Counted from the stretch's first letter, positions 1 through 6,324 are shown. The stretch is 10,807 nt of DNA from Alphaproteobacteria bacterium (GCA_029266795.1 JAQSWE010000060.1:1-10807), one strand, 5' to 3'. Made by a program: numbers and translations. The notes: generated by a model from the sequence alone, not told the origin.

Positions 1-144
1 ATCACAAAGCGGCGGCCCATCCGCAAGCTTGGCCGGGTTTTCCGCGAAGACCTTGATCTTCACGAAACCCCGGATGCCATGCACGCCGACAATTTCGGCC
101 ATGCAGGTCAGCTCGCTCGCAGGATGTGCCGCCGCCTTGTTCAA
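1..144 (-). CDS. rimM: Ribosome maturation factor RimM (N-terminal part, cut by window edge)
   Basis: RimM binds ribosomal protein S19 and assists maturation of the 30S head. Only the first 48 residues lie in the window. They include the family's N-terminal signature GVHGIRGFVKIKVF followed by ENPAKLADGPPL, which fits the first beta-barrel domain. The frame is the same as that of rpsP and no start can lie before the rpsP stop. The first usable start is TTG at 142-144, 12 bases after that stop, and the next is ATG at 100-102. I prefer TTG because the conserved first strand begins a few residues before the ATG methionine, so an ATG start would clip it. No strong ribosome binding site is visible, so translation is probably coupled to rpsP. 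The order ffh, rpsP, rimM is the usual alphaproteobacterial one, and trmD and rplS would be expected further left. The family is certain; the start is uncertain. Confidence 0.88.
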   Translation of the reverse strand, partial: MNKAAAHPASELTCMAEIVGVHGIRGFVKIKVFAENPAKLADGPPLCD

Positions 145-156
145 CCGGATATAACC

Positions 157-561
157 TTATTCAGCCGCGGGCGCTTCAGCAGCCGGAGCTTCAGCAGCTG
201 CAGGAGCCGCCTCGACTTTGGGTGCTGCCGCTTTTTCAGCGCGTTTTTTCGCGCGGTCGGTCATTTTCGCTTTTGCGACGGCTTTCTCGGGGTTGTTTTT
301 GCGCGCGGGCATCGGTGCGAGGCCTGCTTTGCCCATGAAGATCGCGACGCGGTCGGAAACTTGCGCGCCGACGGAGATCCAGTATTTAATGCGCTCGCCG
401 TTCAGCGTGACGCGCTTGGGGTCGTCTTTCGCGAGTTTCGGATCGTAGGTGCCGAGACGCTCGAGGAAGTTACCGTCGCGGGGCTTGCGGCTGTCAGCGA
501 CGACGACGTGGAAGTAGGGCTTATTCTTGGCGCCTGCGCGGGCCATGCGGATTTTCAACAT
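157..561 (-). CDS. rpsP: 30S ribosomal protein S16
   Basis: S16 is a small-subunit protein needed for 30S assembly. The 134-residue product opens with MLKIRMARAGAKNKPYFHVV, followed by ADSRKPRDGNFLERLGTYDP, the standard S16 core. The region of INGERIKYWISVGAQ type (here LNGERIKYWISVGAQ) follows, and the core ends near residue 85. I start at ATG 559-561 because the S16 family begins here; the open frame runs upstream to 648 but that part is not S16-like. A purine-rich AAAGAAA stretch about 10 bases upstream is a modest ribosome binding site. The C-terminal 45 or so residues are a Lys/Ala-rich extension ending in repeated AAEAP units, longer than in E. coli S16 (about 82 residues); alphaproteobacterial S16 proteins often carry such tails. 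The gene follows ffh by 93 bases with no terminator seen, so it is probably in the ffh operon. Confidence 0.97.
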   Translation of the reverse strand: MLKIRMARAGAKNKPYFHVVVADSRKPRDGNFLERLGTYDPKLAKDDPKRVTLNGERIKYWISVGAQVSDRVAIFMGKAGLAPMPARKNNPEKAVAKAKMTDRAKKRAEKAAAPKVEAAPAAAEAPAAEAPAAE

Positions 562-654
562 TTGGTTTTCTTTCTTTCGTTTGACTATAAGGTTTATCCG
601 GTTGCGTTGATGATTGATGGAAAACCCTGCAACCAGCGGGCTTTCCAAATTTCG

Positions 655-2142
655 TTATTTCTTTTTGTCCCCTTGCAGCAGCGCGCTGATATCGGGCATC
701 TGGCCGCCGCCCTTCGCAAAGGGGTTTTCGCCAAGCGGGCCTTTGCCTAGCTGGCTTTCCATGTTTTTCGCCATCTGTTCCATTTCGCCGAGGCCGCCGC
801 CGCCGAACAATGCGCCCATATTGCGCATCATGCCCTTGCCGCCCAGCTTCTGCATGCGCTTCATCATCGTCTGCATGTCTTGGAACTGCTTCAGCAAACG
901 GTTGACGTCCTGCACGGTGACGCCGGAACCCGCCGCGATGCGCTTGCGGCGCGAGGCGTTGAGGGTGTCGGGCTTCGCGCGTTCGGTCTTGGTCATCGAC
1001 AGGATGATCGCTTCCTGACGCTTCAACACGTTGTCATCGACATTCGCGTTTTCCATCATGCCCTGCAACTTGCCAGCGCCGGGCATGAAGCTCATCAGGC
1101 CGGAAAGGCCGCCCATCTTCTTCATCTGTTTCAGCTGGGTCAGGAAGTCTTCGAGGTCGAAGCTGCCTTTCGCCATTTTCTCGGCGGCTTTTTGGGCGTC
1201 TTCGATATTGATGTTCTCTGCGGCTTTCTCGACCAGCGACACGATATCGCCCATGTCCAGAATGCGGCCTGCGACGCGTTTCGCATCGAACGCCTGTAGC
1301 GCGTCGACCTGTTCGCCCATACCGATGAACTTGATCGGCTTGCCGGTGACGGAGCGCATGGACAGCGCCGCGCCGCCGCGTGAATCGCCGTCGACGCGGG
1401 TCAGTACAATCCCCGTAATGCCGATGCGTTCATTGAAATTCTTGGCCGTGTTGACCGCGTCCTGACCGGTCAGCGCATCGGCGACCAGCAGGATTTCGAC
1501 GGGCTTCGCAAGATCGCGCACATCCGCCAGTTCCTGCATCAGCGCTTCGTCGATCGACAGGCGGCCGGCGCTGTCGAGGATGATGACGTCATAGCCTTCC
1601 AGCTTGCCCATTTCGAGCGCGCGTTTGGTGATCTTTTCAGGCTTGTCGCCCTTAACAATCGGGAGCGAACCTGCGCCGACTTTCTGCGCAAGGATATCGA
1701 GCTGTTCCTGCGCGGCCGGGCGGTAAATGTCGAGCGATGCCAACAGCACTTTCTTGCGCTGCTTGTCCTGCAGGAATTTCGCGAGCTTGCCTGCGGTCGT
1801 CGTCTTGCCGGACCCCTGCAAACCGGCCATCAGGATGACGGCGGGTGCGGGGACGTTGAAGTTCAGCGCGGAGTCTTCATGGCCGAGCGTTTCGACCAAT
1901 TGGTCATGGACGATCTTGATGACCTGCTGGCCGGGCTTGACCGAGCGCAGGACTTTTTCGCCGATCGCTTCGGCGCGGACTTTTTCGACGAATTCTTTCG
2001 CGACGGGCAGGGCGACGTCGGCTTCCAGCAGGGCGACGCGCACCATCCGCAATGCTTCGTTCACGTCGTCCTCGCGCAGCGTGCCGCGCTTGGTCAACCC
2101 GTCGAAGATGCCGCCGAGGCGGCTGGAAAGACTCTCGAACAT
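655..2142 (-). CDS. ffh: Signal recognition particle GTPase Ffh (SRP54)
   Basis: Ffh, with 4.5S RNA, recognises signal peptides on nascent chains and docks with FtsY to deliver ribosomes to the inner membrane. The 495-residue product has full domain order: the N domain (about 1-88, with ALLEADVALPV at 37-47), then the G domain (about 100-295), then the methionine-rich M domain (about 325-435). Visible G motifs are the P-loop GLQGSGKTT (107-115), DSAGR (190-194), TRVDGDSRGG (248-257) and GMGE (274-277). The M domain has GLSGLMSFMPG and the RNA-binding SRRKRIAAGSG (398-408). The tail is Gly/Met-rich and ends GDKKK. Start at ATG 2142 is supported by a GAGGA ribosome binding site six bases upstream. 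One oddity is Ser191 in the G3 motif, where most family members have Thr (DTAGR). It is first in an operon with rpsP and rimM and is read from the promoter at 2258-2287. Confidence 0.97.
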   Translation of the reverse strand: MFESLSSRLGGIFDGLTKRGTLREDDVNEALRMVRVALLEADVALPVAKEFVEKVRAEAIGEKVLRSVKPGQQVIKIVHDQLVETLGHEDSALNFNVPAPAVILMAGLQGSGKTTTAGKLAKFLQDKQRKKVLLASLDIYRPAAQEQLDILAQKVGAGSLPIVKGDKPEKITKRALEMGKLEGYDVIILDSAGRLSIDEALMQELADVRDLAKPVEILLVADALTGQDAVNTAKNFNERIGITGIVLTRVDGDSRGGAALSMRSVTGKPIKFIGMGEQVDALQAFDAKRVAGRILDMGDIVSLVEKAAENINIEDAQKAAEKMAKGSFDLEDFLTQLKQMKKMGGLSGLMSFMPGAGKLQGMMENANVDDNVLKRQEAIILSMTKTERAKPDTLNASRRKRIAAGSGVTVQDVNRLLKQFQDMQTMMKRMQKLGGKGMMRNMGALFGGGGLGEMEQMAKNMESQLGKGPLGENPFAKGGGQMPDISALLQGDKKK

Positions 2143-2165
2143 TAAAAATCCTCAAAACCAATTAA

Positions 2166-2195
2166 CCCCAGTGAGCGTAACTTCGCCGACTGGGG
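2166..2195 (-). promoter_or_regulatory. Hairpin in the ffh leader RNA
   Basis: A perfect 7-base inverted repeat, CCCCAGT / ACTGGGG, lies at 2166-2172 and 2189-2195. In the minus-strand transcript the interior adds a 2x2 internal loop and a GCG/CGC stem closed by a six-base loop. It sits 23 bases upstream of the ffh ATG and downstream of the proposed promoter, so it would be in the 5' leader. The sequence between it and the start codon is U-rich but broken by GAGGA (the ribosome binding site), so it is not a clean intrinsic terminator. It could affect ffh translation or mRNA stability; that role is inference. It does not carry the conserved 4.5S RNA loop sequence. Confidence 0.45.
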
Positions 2196-2257
2196 GACGC
2201 GGAGCGTTAAAGACCATCCATGAAGAGGGGGATGCCTTGCTCAACAAAACTGAAGGG

Positions 2258-2287
2258 TTTATAGGGCATTTTACGGCAAAGTGTCAA
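2258..2287 (-). promoter_or_regulatory. Sigma-70-type promoter for ffh-rpsP-rimM
   Basis: Reading the minus strand, a perfect TTGACA (2287-2282) is followed after 18 bases by TATAAA (2263-2258); shifting by one gives CTATAA at 17 bases. Transcription would start near 2251, leaving a leader of about 110 bases before ffh. Both boxes are near consensus, and it is the only strong candidate between the divergent genes in this direction. Confidence 0.7.
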
Positions 2288-2357
2288 GAAAAGCGGGCGC
2301 TTGCCCAGCCGCGATACCCGCCCCATACCCCATTTTAGGGCCAACCCCCTCATTTTG

Positions 2358-2386
2358 TTGACATTATGGAATATTCGTCCTAGTCT
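2358..2386 (+). promoter_or_regulatory. Probable promoter for the ankyrin-epmA operon
   Basis: A perfect TTGACA at 2358-2363 is followed by a 17-base spacer and TAGTCT at 2381-2386, a weak -10 box that keeps only the first two and last positions of the consensus. Transcription would begin near 2393, about 23 bases before the first ATG, giving a short leader. It diverges from the ffh promoter, with the two -35 boxes about 70 bases apart. Confidence 0.5.
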
Positions 2387-2415
2387 TTCTGCCAGTCATA
2401 TAAAAGGATTCTGCC

Positions 2416-3054
2416 ATGGGCAGCAAAGCGATGAACACCAACCTGCTGAATGCCGCCAAGAAAGGCGACACAGATTCGCTCGACGAAATGGCGTCGGAAG
2501 GCGCCGATATCGACACGACCGATATCAACGGGCGCACAGGGCTGTGGTTCGCCGCCGCCAATAACGACCGCGATATGGTGCAGATGCTGTTCAAGCATGG
2601 CGCCAATGCCAACCAGGAAGACAATGACGGCATCACCCCGCTCATCAAGGCGCTGGAAAGCACCCACTGGAATCTGGCGAAGCAATTGCTGGAGCGCGCC
2701 GACATCAATCATCAGGGCGGCGATACGCATTTCACCGCGCTCCATTCCGCCATCAATCTCGACCTGAAGGAAGAGGGCACGCAGCGCGTTGATTTTGTCA
2801 TGAAGAACGGCGGTAACGCGCGCATCGCGAATTCGCAAGGACTGTCGGGCCTCGACATGGCGCGCACCCATGCGAAAACATGGCCGCATGCGAAAAAAAT
2901 CGCCGAGCTGATCGAGGAATATAAGGACGGCGCGGAAGCGCGCGAGAAATACCTTGCCGCGAAACTGGACCGCGGCATCGTGCAAGAGATGCGCGGCACT
3001 TCCGCAGCCGTCGTCGCGCCGGCGACCGCGCGTTTCAAGAGAATGCAGCCATGA
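2416..3054 (+). CDS. Ankyrin-repeat protein (first of a pair)
   Basis: This is a 212-residue protein made almost wholly of ankyrin repeats, which are helix-turn-helix modules that bind other proteins. About five units can be seen: near 8-38 (LLNAAKKGD...GADID), 39-71 (NGRTGLWFAAANND...HGANAN), 72-104 (DGITPLIKALE...ADIN), 105-137 (FTALHSAINL...GGNAR) and a degenerate one near 142-169 (GLSGLDMARTHAK). There is no signal peptide or membrane segment, so it is probably cytoplasmic. The C-terminal 40 residues are charged then Ala/Val-rich, with no recognisable domain. The start at ATG 2416 has an AAGGA ribosome binding site (2404-2408) seven bases upstream; ATG 2431 is a weaker alternative. The stop overlaps the next start by four bases (ATGA). 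The binding partner is unknown; operon context hints at a link with the epmA pathway, but that is inference. Confidence 0.9.
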   Translation: MGSKAMNTNLLNAAKKGDTDSLDEMASEGADIDTTDINGRTGLWFAAANNDRDMVQMLFKHGANANQEDNDGITPLIKALESTHWNLAKQLLERADINHQGGDTHFTALHSAINLDLKEEGTQRVDFVMKNGGNARIANSQGLSGLDMARTHAKTWPHAKKIAELIEEYKDGAEAREKYLAAKLDRGIVQEMRGTSAAVVAPATARFKRMQP

Positions 3055-3704
3055 CCGACACACCCTTCACGCCGGATGAACTCAACCGCGCATTGCTCCG
3101 CGCCGTGCAGGACGGCGATATCGTCGTGTTCAGCGAGGCGCTGGAATCCGGCGCGAATGCCAGCCTGCGCGACGCCGTAACCGGCCGCAGTTTGTTTTTC
3201 ACTGCCATCGACCATCTGGACGACGGCACCGGCACGCCGCCGCGCGATGGCGCGCACCTGATTATCATCATGGGGCTCATCAACCATGGCGCGGATGTGA
3301 ACGCGCGCGACAATAACGGCATATCGCCGCTGAATTACACGCTGCAAAAAGAAAACATTCTGGCGGCGACCATCCTGCTGGCGTCGAAAGCCAATCCCGA
3401 CGAGCATTTCCCGCCGAACGGCGATACGCCATTGCATCTCGCCGTGCGCCTCGCGCTGGCGGGGCAGGGGGTGCGGTTACTGGATAATTTGCTGCTGATG
3501 AAGGCCGACCCGACGGTGAAGAACAATGCCGGTGTTTCCGCGCTCGACCTGCTCGGCCAGTTCGCGGCGGGGCCGGAGGATCTTGCCGCCGTGCGCGACA
3601 AGCTCGCCCATTCGCCCCACGCCATGGATGCGATGGCGGAACACCGCGATGTCCAGCAGGAACAGCTGCGCCAGCAGGCCAGACGGGGCGGGTTGAAGCT
3701 GTGA
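3051..3704 (+). CDS. Ankyrin-repeat protein (second of a pair)
   Basis: A 217-residue ankyrin-repeat protein. Repeat units are visible near residues 12-40 (LLRAVQDGD...GANASLRD), 45-86 (one unit with an insertion rich in Asp, Gly and Pro, then INHGADVNARD), 89-117 (NGISPLNYTLQKEN...KANPD), 123-156 (NGDTPLHLAVRLA...KADPTVKN) and a last partial one at 160-175 (AGVSALDLLGQ). No signal peptide or transmembrane segment is seen. The tail (about 195-217) is rich in Gln and Arg and may be helical. The start overlaps the previous stop (ATGA at 3051-3054), and an AAGAGA stretch upstream is a weak ribosome binding site, so translation is probably coupled. It resembles its upstream neighbour in architecture but not closely in sequence, so it is either an old duplication or a paired acquisition. 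Confidence 0.9.
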   Translation: MTDTPFTPDELNRALLRAVQDGDIVVFSEALESGANASLRDAVTGRSLFFTAIDHLDDGTGTPPRDGAHLIIIMGLINHGADVNARDNNGISPLNYTLQKENILAATILLASKANPDEHFPPNGDTPLHLAVRLALAGQGVRLLDNLLLMKADPTVKNNAGVSALDLLGQFAAGPEDLAAVRDKLAHSPHAMDAMAEHRDVQQEQLRQQARRGGLKL

Positions 3705-4222
3705 CGGAAAGCCTGCCCATGAATGCCGAGCATAAACGCCTGTTGCGCCTGATACAGGCGCGCAAGGGTCAGCCGGATTTCTTCATCGCGGAGGCCGCAC
3801 CTGCGCAACTCCAGCCGCTCCTGTCCCAGGTCGACGGGTTATTCGCGCAAAATGCCATCACGCCTGCGCATATCGACCTTGCGAAGGTAGGTGGGGTGGC
3901 GAACATGATGGATAAGCTGGAATCTCTCGCGCAGGGCGGTGTTGACGTTGTGCATCTGGTGAATGCCGGCGATTGGCTGCGCGCGCGGGAGCCGTTCAAT
4001 GACGGCACGGCGCAGCGCGTTGATATCCTCAACATCCAGCGTGAAAACCTGTTCCGTATTCCCGTGAAAACGATGATGTGGCTGGATGCCACGGATATTG
4101 GCATGCTGGCATCGACGGCACTGGATTTGTGGTCGTGGCGCTCGGGCGTCTATGACCTGTCAACGCCTGCTGCCCCGTTTGCGCCGAATGCGCCAGCCGC
4201 CGCGCCGGCAGGCCCGAAATGA
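3701..4222 (+). CDS. Uncharacterised protein between the ankyrin genes and epmA
   Basis: I do not recognise this 173-residue protein. It is soluble-looking, with no signal peptide or membrane segment. The N-terminal half looks helical (HKRLLRLIQARKG, then a stretch ending NMMDKLESLAQGG). The middle and end carry aromatic and acidic motifs (NAGDWLRAREPFNDG, TMMWLDATDIGML, LDLWSWRSGVYDL), followed by an Ala/Pro tail (about 155-173) resembling a disordered linker. I place the start at GTG 3701-3703, giving a GTGA overlap with the previous stop like the operon's other junctions. ATG 3719 is a real alternative (167 residues) because GGAAAG lies eight bases before it. The stop overlaps the epmA start by four bases. 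Codon use matches its neighbours, and being locked between coupled genes supports it as a real gene. It may act with the ankyrin proteins; this is inference. Confidence 0.85.
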   Translation: MTESLPMNAEHKRLLRLIQARKGQPDFFIAEAAPAQLQPLLSQVDGLFAQNAITPAHIDLAKVGGVANMMDKLESLAQGGVDVVHLVNAGDWLRAREPFNDGTAQRVDILNIQRENLFRIPVKTMMWLDATDIGMLASTALDLWSWRSGVYDLSTPAAPFAPNAPAAAPAGPK

Positions 4223-5226
4223 CAAGCTGGTGGCATCCCGATATTTTCATGAAAAAGATTCCGCATTTGCAGGAACGCGCCCGCATCTTCGGGCAGGTGC
4301 GCGCGTTTTTCAATGCGCGCGGTTATCTTGAAGTTGAAACGCCCGCATTGCAGGTCGCGCCCTGCATGGAGGCGCATATTCAGGGGTTTAAAACTGAATT
4401 GGTGAGCGCCGACCGCCAGAGCAAGCGCGAGATGTACCTGCATACCAGCCCCGAATTCGCGATGAAGAAATTACTCGTCGCGGGACTTCCGAAAATCTAT
4501 CAACTGGCGAAGGTGTTCCGCAACTGCGAAGGCTCGCGCTGGCACAGTCCTGAATTCGCCATGCTGGAATGGTATCAGCTGGGCATGGATTATAAGGATA
4601 TGATGAGGGAGACGATTGACCTTATCCGCCATATCCTGCGCAAGCCCGTCATGGCGCATAGCCGCGCCTGTGATCCTGCGATGGATTGGGAAAAAATCAC
4701 GGTCGTCGATGCGCTGCAAAAATATGCGGGCGTCGATATCTCGGCGCATCTGGGGGATCTGACGCATATCCGCGCCGAAGCCGCGCGCATCAACGTCTAT
4801 GTCTCGCCGCATGACGATTGGGAAAATGCGCTGCTCAAGATATTGATGGAAAAGGTGGAGCCGAATTTGGGCGCGCCCGCCCCCACGATCATTCACGATT
4901 ATCCCGTGTCGATGGCCGCGCTGTCGCGCCCGAAACCGGAAGACGGACGCTTTGCCGAGCGGTTCGAGGTTTATATCTGCGGCGTTGAAATTGCCAATGC
5001 CTTCGGCGAGCTCACGGATGCGAAAGTGCAGCGCGAACTCTTTGTGGCAGATGTCGCGCTCCGCAAGAAAGTCTACGGCGACGATTATCCGGTGGACGAG
5101 GAATTTCTGGCCGCGCTGGAACACGGCCTGCCACCCTGCAGCGGCAATGCGCTGGGGCTGGACCGTCTGGTGATGCTGGCGTCGGGGGTCGAGGATATCG
5201 ACCTTGTGCAAGCTGTTCCGATATAA
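4219..5226 (+). CDS. epmA: EF-P--lysine ligase EpmA (PoxA/GenX, LysRS-like)
   Basis: EpmA is a class II lysyl-tRNA-synthetase paralogue without the anticodon-binding domain. It uses ATP to attach lysine, preferably (R)-beta-lysine, to a conserved lysine of elongation factor P, which helps ribosomes through proline stretches. The 335 residues match the family's usual length of about 325. Visible motifs are YLEVETPALQ (36-45), LHTSPEFAMKKLLVAG (74-89), class II motif 2 FRNCEGSRWHSPEFAMLEWY (100-119), FEVYICGVEIANAFGELTD (249-267) and motif 3 CSGNALGLDRLVML (307-320). The N-terminal WWHPD is typical of alphaproteobacterial members and supports the ATG at 4219 over Met11. Motif 2 has Cys103 where E. 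coli has Glu; I infer no loss of function. The start overlaps the previous stop by four bases, so expression is coupled to the ankyrin operon. The stop codon runs into the terminator. Neither efp nor epmB lies in the window. Confidence 0.93.
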   Translation: MTSWWHPDIFMKKIPHLQERARIFGQVRAFFNARGYLEVETPALQVAPCMEAHIQGFKTELVSADRQSKREMYLHTSPEFAMKKLLVAGLPKIYQLAKVFRNCEGSRWHSPEFAMLEWYQLGMDYKDMMRETIDLIRHILRKPVMAHSRACDPAMDWEKITVVDALQKYAGVDISAHLGDLTHIRAEAARINVYVSPHDDWENALLKILMEKVEPNLGAPAPTIIHDYPVSMAALSRPKPEDGRFAERFEVYICGVEIANAFGELTDAKVQRELFVADVALRKKVYGDDYPVDEEFLAALEHGLPPCSGNALGLDRLVMLASGVEDIDLVQAVPI

Positions 5227-5258
5227 AAAAAGCCCCTCGGTCACGAGGGACTTTTTTT
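5225..5258. terminator. Bidirectional intrinsic terminator
   Basis: A stem CCCTCG (5234-5239) / CGAGGG (5244-5249) with a GTCA loop is extended by one mismatch and a G-C pair. It is flanked by seven A on the left (5225-5231) and seven T on the right (5252-5258). It can therefore terminate transcription from both directions. It lies between the convergent epmA and the exported-protein gene at 5273-5716, and overlaps the epmA stop codon. Confidence 0.92.
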
Positions 5259-5272
5259 AGTTCTGCGACAGA

Positions 5273-5716
5273 TTACTTTTCCGTCAGCGTCTTGCCGTCA
5301 AAGTTATAGGTGACGGTTTTCTTGACGCTGGGGCAGCAGACGGGGTCGCCTTTGGCGAAGGTCATCTGCTCCACGGTAATGACGCCATCCTTTACTTGCG
5401 GCTTTTCGGTCGTGCCGTTGACGGAAAATGTCGCGGCTTCGGTGAAGGCGCCGGTCGTCCCTTTCAGCACGCTGACATTGTCATGCGAATAGGACGCGCC
5501 CATCGTCGACCATGTCAGCACAACTTCCTCCGCCCCGTCCTTGTCGAGATCGGCGACGGTATGTCCGATGGCGACCGCTTCCTCGCGGTTCACGGGGTCG
5601 GCCTTGGTGCTCAGATATGCGCCAACGGCAGCCTCGACGTCCTTGTCCGACGGGGCGGCGAATGCGGGCGATGCAGCAAGCATCGCGAGGGCAATAAGTG
5701 TGAGGAATTTCGTCAT
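5273..5716 (-). CDS. Small exported protein with a DxDxDG motif and a CCPS motif
   Basis: A 147-residue protein with a clear Sec signal peptide: MTKF, a hydrophobic core (LTLIALAMLAA), then cleavage likely after AFA at residue 20. The mature part has DLDKDGAEEVVLTW (56-69), which resembles the calcium-binding loop of FG-GAP/VCBS-type or EF-hand-like repeats. It also has VCCPSVKKTVTYNFDGKTL (126-144), a pattern that recalls mycobacterial LppP/LprE-type exported proteins. That resemblance is from memory and unconfirmed. The two adjacent cysteines (127-128) are the only ones, so any disulfide would be between neighbours or dimers. The start at ATG 5714-5716 is chosen because it begins the signal peptide and has AAAGG eight bases upstream; the frame stays open further upstream to 5791 without a sensible N-terminus. 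It lies 71 bases downstream of another exported-protein gene. Function unknown; probably periplasmic. Confidence 0.85.
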   Translation of the reverse strand: MTKFLTLIALAMLAASPAFAAPSDKDVEAAVGAYLSTKADPVNREEAVAIGHTVADLDKDGAEEVVLTWSTMGASYSHDNVSVLKGTTGAFTEAATFSVNGTTEKPQVKDGVITVEQMTFAKGDPVCCPSVKKTVTYNFDGKTLTEK

Positions 5717-5758
5717 ATTGAATACCTTTGTGTGAGGATTGTGCAGGTGATACGGATG

Positions 5759-5791
5759 AAAAAGATTAACCCTGCGTTTAACAAGGGTCAA
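5759..5791 (-). terminator. Probable intrinsic terminator, overlapping a possible promoter
   Basis: On the minus strand an imperfect palindrome (arms 5784-5791 and 5766-5773, core ACCCT / AGGGT, one G-U pair, ten-base loop) overlaps the stop codon of the gene at 5788-6324. It is followed by TCTTTTT (the T run is 5763-5759). That fits an intrinsic terminator with a modest stem. The same bases also read as TTGACC (5791-5786), a 17-base spacer, and TAATCT (5768-5763), a weak promoter for the gene at 5273-5716. The palindrome arms cover both boxes, so a terminator, a promoter with operator, or both are possible. Confidence 0.45.
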
Positions 5792-6324
5792 CGTTCTTCG
5801 TCTCTGGGGTTTTCCAATGCGTAAGCGGGCAATTCGTATCCAAATTTATTTTTTACCTGAATAAGCAGGTCTTTTACCTGTTCCCTTTTAAAGTCGTTTT
5901 TTGACCATAGGAGATAAGCTGCATAAGGCCGCTCCTTCCTTATCAGGCAGGATGCCGTCTTATCCTCCGCGGTAATAACGTCCTGCAGCGTCTGCGGAGA
6001 CTGAGAGTCTTTTGGCGAACAGGATATTTCAGGAAGGCTAAAGATGAGCCAGATATCACCCGCTTGTTCCAAACCGCATTCTATATTTTTTGATGCGATG
6101 TAATTTTCGCCCTGTTTTACGTTTTTGATTGCCTGATCGACATGGAAAACAGTCCGGCGTGTTGTTGCTGACGAGATTTTCTCGGTGACTGTGCCAATGA
6201 AAGACACGCTTGCTGTCTCAAGAATTTCTTCATCAAACAGGGCGCCCCGCGGCTGTGGCAAACATGCGTTTACTGGGCTTGAAAACAGTATCATCGCAAG
6301 AATAACGGTGAAGATTGTTTTCAC
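5788..6324 (-). CDS. Exported cysteine-containing protein, AT-rich, possibly NTR/TIMP-like
   Basis: A 178-residue protein with a signal peptide (MKTIFTVILAMILFSSPVNA) followed at once by Cys21. VNAC is an imperfect lipobox because Asn is unusual at that place, so it may be a secreted protein with an N-terminal cysteine or a lipoprotein. Three more cysteines are at 83, 102 and 126. The pattern of an N-terminal mature Cys, a strand such as SVSFIGTVTE, then ECGLEQAGDIWLIF recalls NTR/TIMP-like domains, but this is a weak resemblance. The start is GTG 6322-6324 with GAGGAAG upstream, and no in-frame ATG fits. Composition is unlike its neighbours: sampled 60-base lines are about 37-38% GC, against about 60% in the adjacent ThiE-like gene, suggesting recent acquisition. 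It begins 28 bases after the ThiE-like gene and may be co-transcribed with it. Confidence 0.8.
   Translation of the reverse strand: MKTIFTVILAMILFSSPVNACLPQPRGALFDEEILETASVSFIGTVTEKISSATTRRTVFHVDQAIKNVKQGENYIASKNIECGLEQAGDIWLIFSLPEISCSPKDSQSPQTLQDVITAEDKTASCLIRKERPYAAYLLWSKNDFKREQVKDLLIQVKNKFGYELPAYALENPRDEER

Noticed and set aside
562..648. N-terminal extension of S16 to the ATG at 648
   Set aside because: The extra 29 residues are not S16-like, and the family's own N-terminus begins at Met30 of that frame.
79..750. A 223-codon open frame on the plus strand
   Set aside because: It is opposite rimM, rpsP and the end of ffh, which are certain genes, and its product resembles no protein.
2160..2260. 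A 4.5S (SRP) RNA gene next to ffh
   Set aside because: The hairpin lacks the conserved GGAAGCAGC-type loop of SRP RNA and lies inside the ffh leader.
2380..3437. Long minus-strand frames opposite the two ankyrin genes
   Set aside because: The plus-strand frames show clear ankyrin repeats, ribosome binding and coupled overlaps; the opposite frames have none of these.
5717..5791. Longer start for the small exported protein, which would overlap its upstream neighbour
   Set aside because: It would bury the signal peptide behind 25 basic and His-rich residues; the ATG at 5716 has a good ribosome binding site.
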